Origin: Candidatus Daviesbacteria bacterium
GTDB lineage: Bacteria; Patescibacteria; Microgenomatia; Daviesbacterales; UBA10151
DNA: 64,000 bases
Reading direction: 5' to 3'
Assembly (NCBI GenBank): GCA_016176335.1
Contig: JACOXI010000004.1
Span: forward strand, 124,001 to 188,000
The notes under the pieces were generated by a model. It saw only the letters and a list, made by a program, of their open reading frames with translations, made no database searches and had not been told where the DNA came from. The position numbers were made by a program, and so were the translations under genes. Shown here in pieces: positions 15,601-24,140 of this stretch (position 1 is its first letter; each line of letters starts with the position of its first letter).

Positions 15601-16290
15601 ATGGCAATTCAATGGTATCAAAGATCAGACTCGTTTCTTAGGGATACAACTCCAAAGATTACTCTACGTAAGGAGCATATAGGTTACAATGCCGTGTTTA
15701 CCAAAGTAGCCAACTTGAACCAATATAACAGAGTTCGACCGGGCATTGATTATGAAAACTATAGAATATATTTCCAGTTTCTTTATCAAGACAAAAATGT
15801 TAAAGGTGTGGAAGGTAATTTTAAGGATACATTAGCTCTCTATTCAGATAATCCTAATGATGTTACCAAATCTACAGGTGCTCAGAAGCTATATGAGCAC
15901 CATGCATTACTTAGGAATATCTCTGAGTATGAAAACCAAAAACATAGACAGTTTGAGGTAAAACAAGACCTTGAGGATACTAGCATCTGGTTTGCCCAGC
16001 TTCATCCTACCTTTGAACACATTGTAGGGCCTACTGCCGATCTTAAAGGTTTAAGAGGTATATATCGATACAAAAATAACGGCTTGATAGTATATATTGG
16101 AAAGGGTGTTATTGAGTCCAGAATAAATGCTCCTAAAAGAACGAAATGGGTATACGATACCATTGAATATTCAGTCATAAACGATCCCGAAAAACAATTT
16201 GAATGGGAAAACTTTTGGATTAAGAAGTACAAAGAGGATAACGAAGGAAAATTGCCGTTCTATAACCAAAATAGTGGAAGAGGCCATTAA
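15601..16290 (+). CDS. GIY-YIG nuclease-domain protein
   Basis: 229 residues. The C-terminal about 85 residues contain RGIYRYKNNG and IVYIGKG, the two GIY-YIG strands, then an Arg (ESRINAP) and a Glu in EKQFEWENFWIKKY at the position of the metal-binding Glu. The N-terminal 140 residues are unknown, perhaps DNA- or RNA-recognition. A TTGACA and an inverted repeat ACTAG-TATG-CTAGT lie in the 40 nt before the ATG. Adjacent to an HEPN-like gene on the other strand. Confidence 0.7.
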   Translation: MAIQWYQRSDSFLRDTTPKITLRKEHIGYNAVFTKVANLNQYNRVRPGIDYENYRIYFQFLYQDKNVKGVEGNFKDTLALYSDNPNDVTKSTGAQKLYEHHALLRNISEYENQKHRQFEVKQDLEDTSIWFAQLHPTFEHIVGPTADLKGLRGIYRYKNNGLIVYIGKGVIESRINAPKRTKWVYDTIEYSVINDPEKQFEWENFWIKKYKEDNEGKLPFYNQNSGRGH

Positions 16291-16355
16291 TCACGACTCG
16301 ACCTCATTTGTCGTATTATAATTCTGGGGATTTTTGCCGGAGACCAAATTCTGAC

Positions 16356-17216
16356 CTATTCAACTTTAGCTATTGCTACACCAAATTTTCTTTTTGTTCC
16401 TTTTTCATCATTTGTAACTACTGGAATTAAACCTCCAAAAAAGCGGCTTGATAAGGACAATACAATAAAATCTTGGAGGAAACAAAAGACATTGTTGTAA
16501 ACAATATCGACAAATTCAGATCCTAGAATTTGATTTTCAACTTTTGGGTATTGTTTATGTAGCTTACCGTTAACTGTAGTAACTCCCAATGGGGTGATAA
16601 TTGTTGCACCCATATGCTCGGTTTTCGTCCTTATATCTCGAAGTTTTCTAAACCACGACTCACTTGCTTCTATAAGCTTAATAAGTTTTTCAACATTAGA
16701 TTGAGATCCTTGGGGAACATTTCTCTTTAATGATTTTGAAACCTGTAAACCGGCGTCACCATAAGTGGTTAAATTGATATTCCATAATGGTCTAAGCAAT
16801 TTTACTACAGCATCTTGTGCTGCCTTTGAATTGCTAATAACGTCATCTACTGCTCCCTCTAACTCAGTAGAACTATCTTGATGTGAAACTTGAACACTGC
16901 TTGTGTCAGACTCATGCCTTTTGACAAGATGCTCCATCTTAGTTTTTTCGAGTTCTAAATAACGATCTGTTGCATCAGCAAGACGACCTAATTTCTTCAT
17001 AGTAGAGAGAATTGGTTCAAACAATTCTTCCTTTTTCTTGTCTGGCAAATCGATAAATTGATTAAGTTCAAAACACAGTGGGGTAAAACCAGCCCCTATT
17101 TCCATTCCTCTGGCACTATCCATCTTGAATAACGAAGTTAGAGTTCCTTTCATTCTTTGCGTCCCAAAAAAGCGATCTCTGTGGCCAAGACGGTCATCTG
17201 TTACCAGTGCCGACAT
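16356..17216 (-). CDS. HEPN-like protein, possible RNase
   Basis: 286 residues from ATG 17216 (GAGGG five nt upstream); an in-frame TTG at 17228 is the alternative. All-helical. WFRKLRDIRTKTEHMGA carries an R-x4-H motif in a helix, as in HEPN ribonucleases. The motif is short, so the assignment is an inference. Extended -10 TGATATACT about 50 nt upstream. Convergent with the GIY-YIG gene; both sit between tRNA-Gly and a tRNA-like RNA. Confidence 0.5.
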   Translation of the reverse strand: MSALVTDDRLGHRDRFFGTQRMKGTLTSLFKMDSARGMEIGAGFTPLCFELNQFIDLPDKKKEELFEPILSTMKKLGRLADATDRYLELEKTKMEHLVKRHESDTSSVQVSHQDSSTELEGAVDDVISNSKAAQDAVVKLLRPLWNINLTTYGDAGLQVSKSLKRNVPQGSQSNVEKLIKLIEASESWFRKLRDIRTKTEHMGATIITPLGVTTVNGKLHKQYPKVENQILGSEFVDIVYNNVFCFLQDFIVLSLSSRFFGGLIPVVTNDEKGTKRKFGVAIAKVE

Positions 17217-17350
17217 TCGCTCCCTCAAAAGGTACTTTCACCACAAAGATCTTTCGGTACACCTAGTATATCACTTCTTCAGATCCTTGAAGCTATTTAT
17301 CTTTAGGTGATGCATCAGAGCTACTAACTCTAACCCTAGCTCAGGAGTGA

Positions 17351-17490
17351 TATAATCAAAAAGGTTCGAGCGAAGTACGGTTACCAGCTCTGGGTTCAAT
17401 GGTAGATGGTCGCCACGGCGACAGGTCGTGGGTGCGAGTCCCGTCTCCCGCTCCACAAAAATCCGGCCCCATTTGAGCCGGATTTTAAAA
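17351..17490 (+). ncRNA. tRNA-like RNA with own promoter and terminator
   Basis: Extended -10 TGATATAAT (-10 at 17351-17356), then a transcript from about 17363 ending in a strong hairpin with U-run (17458-17490). The body has tRNA-like arms: a D-like TTCAATGGTAGA, a T-arm-like GTGGG/CCCGT and a tRNA-Gly-like 3' end CTCCCGCTCCA. But the expected 5' partner GCGGGAG is missing (only GAGCG/CGCTC pairs), and the anticodon arm GTCGC-CACG-GCGAC has a 4-nt loop. Not a normal tRNA: a decayed tRNA-Gly or a tRNA-like ncRNA. Confidence 0.5.
17458..17490. terminator. Bidirectional rho-independent terminator
   Basis: AAATCCGGC/GCCGGATTT stem with T-runs on both sides, between the tRNA-like RNA and the convergent DUF378 gene. 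Confidence 0.85.
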
Positions 17491-17514
17491 TAATACCAAT
17501 CCTTAAGAGACAGA

Positions 17515-17703
17515 TTATTTTTTAACCATTAAGCTGTATAGTTTATAGACTCCTGCAACTCCAACTAAAACGTAAGCAGCTCTGGTCAAAACACTTCCCG
17601 AACCAAGTACTGCTTCTACAAGATTAACATTTAAAACACCTATCAAACCCCAGTTCACTGCCGCCAAAGCAACAACCCAGCCGACTAGCATTTTGGTATT
17701 CAC
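17515..17703 (-). CDS. DUF378-family small membrane protein
   Basis: 62 residues from GTG 17703 (ATG 17691 is the alternative, with AAGGTG 9 nt upstream). Two transmembrane helices around AAVNWGLIGVLNVNLVEAVLG and AAYVLVGVAGVYKLYSL; the NWGL motif is typical of DUF378. Function unknown. The longer in-frame start at 17751 lies inside the promoter (TTGACT...TATGAT). Confidence 0.75.
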   Translation of the reverse strand: MNTKMLVGWVVALAAVNWGLIGVLNVNLVEAVLGSGSVLTRAAYVLVGVAGVYKLYSLMVKK

Positions 17704-17793
17704 CTTTTTATCACCCCCTTTATTTACATCATAGACATAATTTAATACCAAAAGTCAATAAGGTATAATATGGTAGATTGGAGGTGAGGAAAT

Positions 17794-18042
17794 TTGGATA
17801 AACCAGTAGGTAAAGTTGTACACTTCTATGACAAATTGGGTGTGGCCATAGTTGATCTTGAGTCAGGAGGATTAAAGGTTGGTGATGAGGTCAAATTCAA
17901 AAGGGGTGAAGAAGAGTTTGATCAGAAAATAGAGTCTTTACAGGTTGACCACGAAAGTGTGGATCAGGTAAAAAAGGGAGATTCATTTGGGCTGAAGGTT
18001 GATAAACCCACCAAACCCGGTACTTCAGTGTATCTGGTCTAA
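17794..18042 (+). CDS. EF-Tu domain 2-like small protein
   Basis: 82 residues, TTG start with GGAGGTGA upstream and a TATAAT about 25 nt further up. Sequence VGKVVHFYDKLGVAIVDLES, then VGDEVKF, matches the beta-barrel of translational GTPase domain 2 (the 'translation elongation factor-like' family). No GTPase domain. Biochemical role unknown. Confidence 0.75.
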   Translation: MDKPVGKVVHFYDKLGVAIVDLESGGLKVGDEVKFKRGEEEFDQKIESLQVDHESVDQVKKGDSFGLKVDKPTKPGTSVYLV

Positions 18043-18051
18043 GATTGGTAA

Positions 18052-18621
18052 CTACTGTACAATTATCTCGCCGATATTGCGGTCGGTGAGATTACAGGTA
18101 TTTGTTTTAATGGCATAGGTGCCGGTTGAACTGAATTGCACCTCTATAATTTGATTATCCCCAATCTCATATCTTTTGTCCTTGATAAAAAGACAGGAGT
18201 TTGGGGCTACATTTTGGAATTTAAGATAATATTTACTATTTTTTGATAAAGTCACCTTAAAGTTAGCATCTTTGGATAAATCGATATCATATACTTTTTG
18301 ATCTACCCCAACTGATATATTATCTGCAGTTAAAACATTAATACTGATTACTTTTTCATCTGATGTTTGTTTATTAAAAACCGTATCTAAAACCTCTTGA
18401 GCCTTATCATAAATAGTTTCCTTTGTGTTATTGACAGCATTTTGAGAATTTTGTTCTAAATTGTCCTTCGTATCTTTGACCGAAGTTTGATAGCGGGTAA
18501 CAGTTTGTCCTAAAGTACCACTGACAGACTCTCTTGCAGTCCTTGTGAAATCTCCAAACAGAAACACCAGCAGTAATGAGGCTAAAATGATGACAATAAT
18601 AACGGTGATAATCTTGACCAT
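18052..18621 (-). CDS. Hypothetical membrane-anchored protein
   Basis: 189 residues from ATG 18621 (ATGs at 18639 and 18672 are also in frame). TATAAT ends 7 nt before 18621, supporting a leaderless start there. One N-terminal transmembrane helix (IITVIIVIILASLLLVFLF), a coiled-coil stalk rich in T/N/Q, then a cupredoxin-like beta domain (SKYYLKFQNVAPNSCLFI, STGTYAIKTNTCN). The copper ligands of true cupredoxins are not complete. Probably cell-surface. Confidence 0.6.
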   Translation of the reverse strand: MVKIITVIIVIILASLLLVFLFGDFTRTARESVSGTLGQTVTRYQTSVKDTKDNLEQNSQNAVNNTKETIYDKAQEVLDTVFNKQTSDEKVISINVLTADNISVGVDQKVYDIDLSKDANFKVTLSKNSKYYLKFQNVAPNSCLFIKDKRYEIGDNQIIEVQFSSTGTYAIKTNTCNLTDRNIGEIIVQ

Positions 18622-18673
18622 TACCCTTATTATAGACATAGTCCTTTGGGTTTTGATAGAATTTGATAACATT

Positions 18674-18742
18674 GCGGGATCGTCTAATGGTAGGACGGTA
18701 GCCTTTGGAGTTACCTATCATGGTTCGAATCCATGTCCCGCA
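18674..18742 (+). tRNA. tRNA-Gln (TTG)
   Basis: Compact 69-nt tRNA: acceptor GCGGGAT/GTCCCGC, anticodon loop CTTTGGA, T-loop TTCGAAT, discriminator A, no encoded CCA. Its last 16 nt (18729-18744) are repeated exactly at 18850-18865. Confidence 0.9.
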
Positions 18743-18815
18743 GCTAGCAAAATTTAGACTCTCTTTGAGCCTGAATTTTGATATGTGAGACTTAAGGATT
18801 GGGACCCGTTTACGA

Positions 18816-18865
18816 GGTTCGTTAATCCGCCGTAGGCGGATACGTCTCTATCCATGTCCCGCAGC
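18816..18865 (+). repeat. Duplicated tRNA-Gln 3' end interrupted by a palindrome
   Basis: GGTTCG (T-loop start) + 28-nt insert with ATCCGCC-gta-GGCGGAT + a 16-nt exact copy of the tRNA-Gln 3' end. Same architecture as the copies at 35760-35804 and 63123-63175. Confidence 0.75.
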
Positions 18866-18895
18866 AAAGTCTATTTGCCGCTCTTCGTTCTACGC

Positions 18896-19621
18896 TCATA
18901 GGTCAAGTCCTGTTTGGTACATGATATATAAGCCAAATAGCAGGCTCAAAAAACCAGAAACAACCACCAGATAATGGTTTACAGTCTGACTTTTTCTTTT
19001 GGTCACCGCAATCGATGCCCCCAGTAATATGGTCACCACCATCATTCCTAAAACCACTCCGATATGGAATACAAACAGGTAAAATACTGCCAGAGTGGTA
19101 TTTTTGATAGTGCTTAAAATTAACAGGGCAATGGCTGCACTTCCGGCTAACCCATGTACCAACCCCACTGTGATGGGACGGATGATGGTAAAAGCTCCCA
19201 GATGGTGAAAACTTTTGTTTAGTAAAGTGGGAAAATGCAGGTGGATGTGTGAATGCTTAGTATTGCCGTTTGGGTGTGGATGTTGGTGGATAGTCAGTTG
19301 AGTAAATTTTCCTACGAATTTTGAAGAAAAATTAGTTAGGTTTAACAAACCTAAAATAACTAGCATCAATCCGACAATAAATTCCAAAAACATACCCAGT
19401 CTTGGTGGAACCACCAGGGCATATAATATAATGGGAATTCCCACCAAAGTTACTGTTAACGAATGTCCTATTCCCCAAAGTATCCCAATCAGCGCCGAAT
19501 TTAAAATACCTTTTTTTGCCCGGCTGACAGTGGTGGTAACTGCCACTACATGATCCGCATCTGTGGCATGACGCATCCCCAGCAGAAAACTTAGGCCTAA
19601 AATACTGATAAGATGGGGCAT
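18896..19621 (-). CDS. NicO/HoxN-family nickel/cobalt transporter
   Basis: 241 residues from ATG 19621. Multi-pass membrane protein with the signature H-x4-D-H in GMRHATDADHVVAV, a His-rich cytoplasmic loop (HQHPHPNGNTKHSHIHLH) that probably binds metal, and GLVHGLAGSAA in the later half. Imports or exports Ni2+/Co2+. A longer start at 19732 would overlap the divergent cupin gene and its promoter. No nickel enzyme is seen nearby. Confidence 0.82.
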   Translation of the reverse strand: MPHLISILGLSFLLGMRHATDADHVVAVTTTVSRAKKGILNSALIGILWGIGHSLTVTLVGIPIILYALVVPPRLGMFLEFIVGLMLVILGLLNLTNFSSKFVGKFTQLTIHQHPHPNGNTKHSHIHLHFPTLLNKSFHHLGAFTIIRPITVGLVHGLAGSAAIALLILSTIKNTTLAVFYLFVFHIGVVLGMMVVTILLGASIAVTKRKSQTVNHYLVVVSGFLSLLFGLYIMYQTGLDL

Positions 19622-19657
19622 ATCTCCGCATGGTATCATATGAGGTATAATATTCCC

Positions 19658-20086
19658 ATGCCGGATAATCACCAGTCTACCAATACTCCCTATATTAAAA
19701 AAGTAGAAAAACCCTGGGGATATGAGCTCCACTTTGTTCCGGAAGGCTCACCTTACATGGGTAAGGTTTTGCATATCAATGGTGGTACAAGATTAAGTCT
19801 GCAAGTCCATGATAAAAAAATGGAAAGCTGGTATTTGCTTTCCGGTAAGGTAAAGATGATTTTGGAAAATTCTCAAGGTGAGCTTGAGGAAGTTAATATG
19901 GAAAAGGGCTATGGTTACACCACCAATATCAATCAGCAGCACAGATTGGTTGGTGAGGAAGATTCAGATGTATTAGAAGTTTCTACACCGGAAATTGGCA
20001 ATACTTACCGCCTGGAAGATGATTATAAAAGGGGGACTGAAACCGAGGAGTTAAGAAAAGATCCAAACAGGGGTTGGCATAAATAA
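19658..20086 (+). CDS. Cupin, mannose-6-phosphate isomerase type II-like
   Basis: 142 residues. Starts KKVEKPWGYELHFVPEG, the N-terminus of sugar-phosphate cupins (ManC/PMI-II C-terminal domain); LQVHDKKMESWYLLSGK and QQHRLVG supply metal-ligand positions, though the usual second His of H-x-H is Asp here. May isomerise sugar phosphates. TATAAT (19646-19651) ends 6 nt before ATG 19658, suggesting a leaderless mRNA. Confidence 0.7.
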   Translation: MPDNHQSTNTPYIKKVEKPWGYELHFVPEGSPYMGKVLHINGGTRLSLQVHDKKMESWYLLSGKVKMILENSQGELEEVNMEKGYGYTTNINQQHRLVGEEDSDVLEVSTPEIGNTYRLEDDYKRGTETEELRKDPNRGWHK

Positions 20087-20102
20087 TCTGATTATTTCAT
20101 AC

Positions 20103-21422
20103 TCAAAGAATAGTCTTTACTGCCAAAATTAGCTCGGGATTACGAATATAGGTAAATAGTTGTTGTGCCCAATCAGGCTGTTTAATATTCACGTTTGGTT
20201 CCACTCCTCTTCCTTCAATTGGAAGATTGTCATCCCGCAAAGTTATTGAATGTACTAAAAAGATGGAGTATTTTTCCGTATCGGATATTTGATTTTCCAA
20301 TGGGAAAACTCTTTCCACTGTCCCCCATCCTCTGGTGGGAACACCCAAAACTACCCCCACACGGTATTTTTTTAAACCGGCTGCCATCATTTCTGCCGAG
20401 GATTGAGTTTGATTATCAACAAGAATCACAATTTGTTTAAATTTGGCAATAGAAGGCAATTTGTCTGTTGGAGTTTTGAATGGTTGATATTCACCTTTGT
20501 GGTAAAAGTCAAAGGCATATTGGTTTTTGCCTATGAAAAGGCCCAAAAAGTAAGCAGTGGCATCTATTGCACCCCCAACATTCCCCCTTAGATCAAAGAT
20601 CAGGCCATAGAGCGTGGAGTTATTTTTGTAGGCATCAAAAGCCTTGATGAATTCATCATATGATGTTGGTGAGAATTTTTTAAACTGCAGATATAAAATT
20701 CCAGGTTCGACAACCCTGGTAAAAATGGTTGGCTCAATCCCCTTTTGATCGTAGTTTTGTTTCCTGTCTATATTGGTCAAAACATCTTTGGCATATGTTA
20801 ACTGCTTCAATTTCTCCTTTGCTTCAGGGGTATTTTGACCCCTCAATTGTACTTCCTGTTTTTGGAAAGCATCTATTACGGCAGTTTCCGAAGCGCCTTT
20901 GTTAACCCCCAAATCCTTATACAAATCCTTTTCCGGATTTATATTCTCCACCGTATTTTTAAGTTGAACTTCTTGCTTTGTTGTAAAAAGTCCAGATCTT
21001 CCTGCCGGGTTTAATGAGCCCAGTACAGTACTTAAAACCAAAGGAATAAACTTGGATTTTTGATCTTGAGACAGATCTTTTTGAGCAGATAGAAGCTCCG
21101 AAATTAATTGTTCCTTATTTTCAATTTTAGAGGATAGCAGTTTTGAGCCGCTTTTTTCCGCCGCCAGCTTGAAAAGTTCTATCAGCTGAATATCCGAAAT
21201 GTTATCCCAATAATTATTTTTTATCTTGTTATAGGATTCTTCCAAAAATGCTTTCTTGGGCGATAAGCCCACGTACGGAGTATTTTTTTCCGTTTGTACT
21301 GTGGTTTTGTTCAGATCGCCACTGTTATTAGATTGTGAATAGCCGAAGCCCGCTCCTATTGAGAAAATAACTAAAATAATCAAATAATTTTTTAAAAGTT
21401 GCGAAATTACTCTTTTAATCAT
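20103..21422 (-). CDS. S41-type protease homologue with J-domain-like insert, probably inactive
   Basis: 439 residues with an N-terminal signal anchor. The S41 fold is recognisable (ILYLQFKKFSPTSYDEF, LIFDLRGNVGGAIDATAYFL). Ser341 aligns with the nucleophile in QTQSSAEMMAAG. In GVPTRGWGTVERV, Trp366 replaces the catalytic Lys of the usual FGKGTVQ. Where a PDZ domain is expected, residues about 166-228 read like a DnaJ J-domain (DLYKDLGVNKGAS, AKDVLTNIDRKQNYDQKG) but the HPD is gone. Likely an extracytoplasmic binding or regulatory protein. Confidence 0.75.
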   Translation of the reverse strand: MIKRVISQLLKNYLIILVIFSIGAGFGYSQSNNSGDLNKTTVQTEKNTPYVGLSPKKAFLEESYNKIKNNYWDNISDIQLIELFKLAAEKSGSKLLSSKIENKEQLISELLSAQKDLSQDQKSKFIPLVLSTVLGSLNPAGRSGLFTTKQEVQLKNTVENINPEKDLYKDLGVNKGASETAVIDAFQKQEVQLRGQNTPEAKEKLKQLTYAKDVLTNIDRKQNYDQKGIEPTIFTRVVEPGILYLQFKKFSPTSYDEFIKAFDAYKNNSTLYGLIFDLRGNVGGAIDATAYFLGLFIGKNQYAFDFYHKGEYQPFKTPTDKLPSIAKFKQIVILVDNQTQSSAEMMAAGLKKYRVGVVLGVPTRGWGTVERVFPLENQISDTEKYSIFLVHSITLRDDNLPIEGRGVEPNVNIKQPDWAQQLFTYIRNPELILAVKTIL

Positions 21423-21451
21423 TGACGTAATGCTTTAGTATAATACAAAAT

Positions 21452-22375
21452 ATGGACTTTTTATCAATCATATTGATCGTTTCCGGTTTAATTCTTTTTG
21501 AAACGGTCTCATCTGTTGATAATGCCATCATCAATGCTCAAGTTCTTTCAACCACGGGAGAGAAGGCCAAAAGGTGGTTTTTAACCTGGGGACTTTTAGT
21601 TGCGGTTTTTGTAGTACGCGGTACTTTACCATGGCTTATTGTTTGGGCAGTTGCTCCGTCATTAGGCCCAATAGGCTCATTAACCGCCACCTTCAGCGGC
21701 AACCACAAAGTCACGGAGGCCATAGAGTCTTCAGCTCCCATCCTTCTTATTGCGGGCGGAGTATTTATGGTATTTTTATTTTTTTATTGGCTGTTTTTGG
21801 AAGAAAAATACTACGGACTAAAAGGTGAAAGATTTTTTCATAGCCAGGGTGCTTGGTTTTACGCAATAGTTTCTATACTTTTGTCCGTAATTGTCTGGTT
21901 TGCTCTTAAAATAAATCCCTTTATGGCCTTTGGGGCAGTTGTGGGGTCAACCCTTTTTTTCCTCACCCACGGTTTTAAGGAAAATGCGCAAAAGGTGGAA
22001 AAGCAAATGGAAAATAAAACAGGCAGTATTACAGATACCAGCAAAGTGTTTTATCTGATGGTAATTGACGCCACATTTTCCTTGGATGGAGTTTTAGGAG
22101 CCTTTGCCTTTACTTTATCTGTACCGCTTATTCTTTTAGGAAACGGCATTGGGGCGATAGTTGTTCGTCAGGTTACTGTTTCTAATATAGAAAGAATTAA
22201 AAAATATGTATTTTTGAAAAACGGTGCTATGTATTCTATTTTGATTTTAGGTCTGATTATGCTTTTGGAGAGCTTTGGGTTCCATATTCCAGCCTGGCTT
22301 TCACCCTTGGCAACAGCAGTAATTGTGGGGTACTTCTTCCTCAAATCCAAATCCGAGCTTGCCAAATTTCCGTAG
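21452..22375 (+). CDS. DUF475 (TerC-like) integral membrane protein
   Basis: 307 residues, about eight transmembrane helices. LILFETVSSVDNAIINAQVL and IDATFSLDGVLGAFAF are the paired acidic motifs of the TerC/DUF475 family, probably metal-binding or metal-exporting. TATAAT (21439-21444) ends 7 nt before the ATG; no Shine-Dalgarno. Confidence 0.85.
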   Translation: MDFLSIILIVSGLILFETVSSVDNAIINAQVLSTTGEKAKRWFLTWGLLVAVFVVRGTLPWLIVWAVAPSLGPIGSLTATFSGNHKVTEAIESSAPILLIAGGVFMVFLFFYWLFLEEKYYGLKGERFFHSQGAWFYAIVSILLSVIVWFALKINPFMAFGAVVGSTLFFLTHGFKENAQKVEKQMENKTGSITDTSKVFYLMVIDATFSLDGVLGAFAFTLSVPLILLGNGIGAIVVRQVTVSNIERIKKYVFLKNGAMYSILILGLIMLLESFGFHIPAWLSPLATAVIVGYFFLKSKSELAKFP

Positions 22376-22379
22376 GCGC

Positions 22380-24113
22380 CTACCAAAGATAGATATTTTT
22401 AGATCGTTGTCCCAAAATAAGACTGGCAATTGGATCATCTGGAAAAAGCTGTAAAGTTTTAAGAATAAATTGCCTGCCGCTTTCTATATACTGATTATTT
22501 AGAAGAAAAAGACCTAACCTTAAATATGAAACATGATTGCCAAATTGGTAGGAAGTAGGGTCTAATTTGGCAGGGTCTATTATTGGCAATTGTTTCTGAT
22601 TAATCGTTTCCGTTGTGGTGAGTACTACCGCAAAATCATCAATATAGACCAATTTCCATGCTTCATCTTTGATGACCGATTGTAAAAAATTCCTGCCCCA
22701 GGGAGTTTGATCTGTGTGGGAAAAAATAATTGTTTTAAAGCCATATATTTTTTCCAGTTCCTTAAAATTATTATAGTCAGATTGGCCTGGTATGTAAATT
22801 CCGTTAAAAAATTGAGCAGGATAAGCCTCCGGCCTGCCGTCAACAAAAATTTGGTATTTTGGGAAGGCTCTATAAATTATGTAGCTTCCAATATCAAAAT
22901 TATTAAATAAGGGTTTCGGCAAATCTTTTGAAATCATAAAATCCAAAGCCCCTTTGGTGCTTTCCGCAAATTCTAAGTTTGGCCTGACTGGTTGGTCATT
23001 AAAACGGTAATAATCCCCGTTTAGATAAAAATAACTTTCAAATAACAGAAGTGCGGCAGCTACTATGGTCAGTGTTTTTGTTAACTTGTTCCAGGGAATG
23101 ACACCAAAATTTTGCATAGTGGCTGGTAGGGATAGAAAAACTAGATATGGGAAGCTCCTGACGTTTAATAAAGCCAGAACCAGACCACCAACTGGCAGCA
23201 GGATATTTTTCATTTGCCAGTTTTTTCTGAAAAAGGCGACCAGTAGTGAAAGGCCTATCAGCACTGCTGATAATTTAACAAATAAAAAGTTAGGGTCTTT
23301 GAAATTGATGCTTTCCAAAAGGAACATGGTCTGATTCTCCACAATGGTGTAACCGTAATTTTTAGTAACATTGAGGGGGTATATTAAGCCTGTCAAGCCA
23401 TTAGGATTGATAAGACTTATCAGGATCGATAGCAACAATACCGTACTCAACAACCTTATCTTCCTGCTTATTGAGTGGATTAGGAAAACAGCTTGCAAGG
23501 CAAGGCCTACAAAAAAATAGATATGGGTATTAATCCAGATCAGCTGAATTATAGGTAAAAAGAAAATTAACTTTCCTGCTGTGTCATTGCGAGGATCCTG
23601 AGCGTTAGTCGAAGGAGACGAAGCAATCTGATTATTTTGTGAGATTGCCACGCTCACTGTGTTCGCTCGCAATGACGATGTGAACTTTTCCAGAATATAA
23701 TAAGTTAAAGCCGTAAATAGAAAGCTAAAAATTTCCGGCCGCAGCTCTGTTCTTTCCCGCAAAACATGAAGGAATATAAATCCCACAGGCAGAAGTAATG
23801 CTGTTTTTTCTTTTGGGATAATTTTTATGATTAATAAAACAGAAGAGAGGAAAATGACAATTTTCAAAAAAAGTAAAGGCGTAAGACCAACAGTTTGATG
23901 GAAAAAGTATACTAAAACTTCAAAAAGCCAATGAGTATTTATAAAGGGGAAATCCGGATTGGTATAAGAGAAAAGATTGGTTTTGGGAACTTGATGTGTC
24001 TGAACAATAATTTCTCCCAGTTTAAGATGTCTTCCCAAATCTTGATCAAACGCGCGATCTGTCCTAAACAAAAATGAGAAAGTAAAAAAAAGCAGCAGAA
24101 TTTTAATCCACAT
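22380..24113 (-). CDS. GT-C-like polytopic membrane protein
   Basis: 577 residues with about ten transmembrane helices. FDQDLGRHLKLGEIIV, with an acidic pair in the first extracytoplasmic loop, and NTHWLFEVLVYFFHQ resemble GT-C lipid-linked glycosyltransferases. The soluble C-terminal third has PKYQIFVDGRPEAYP. It may transfer sugars from polyprenyl donors at the outer membrane face; the substrate is unknown. About 30 residues after position 145 are encoded by an inserted 94-bp repeat (23583-23676). Extended -10 TGATACAAT ends 6 nt before the ATG. Confidence 0.65.
   Translation of the reverse strand: MWIKILLLFFTFSFLFRTDRAFDQDLGRHLKLGEIIVQTHQVPKTNLFSYTNPDFPFINTHWLFEVLVYFFHQTVGLTPLLFLKIVIFLSSVLLIIKIIPKEKTALLLPVGFIFLHVLRERTELRPEIFSFLFTALTYYILEKFTSSLRANTVSVAISQNNQIASSPSTNAQDPRNDTAGKLIFFLPIIQLIWINTHIYFFVGLALQAVFLIHSISRKIRLLSTVLLLSILISLINPNGLTGLIYPLNVTKNYGYTIVENQTMFLLESINFKDPNFLFVKLSAVLIGLSLLVAFFRKNWQMKNILLPVGGLVLALLNVRSFPYLVFLSLPATMQNFGVIPWNKLTKTLTIVAAALLLFESYFYLNGDYYRFNDQPVRPNLEFAESTKGALDFMISKDLPKPLFNNFDIGSYIIYRAFPKYQIFVDGRPEAYPAQFFNGIYIPGQSDYNNFKELEKIYGFKTIIFSHTDQTPWGRNFLQSVIKDEAWKLVYIDDFAVVLTTTETINQKQLPIIDPAKLDPTSYQFGNHVSYLRLGLFLLNNQYIESGRQFILKTLQLFPDDPIASLILGQRSKNIYLW
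23583..23676. repeat. MITE-like repeat in frame inside the GT-C-like gene
   Basis: 94 bp bounded by an 11-bp perfect inverted repeat GTCATTGCGAG/CTCGCAATGAC, with a second internal inverted pair around GCAATCT/AGATTGC. Non-autonomous; it adds a polar S/N/Q-rich loop without breaking the frame. Confidence 0.8.
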
Positions 24114-24140
24114 GCCAAAATTGTATCACGCCACCAGTTC

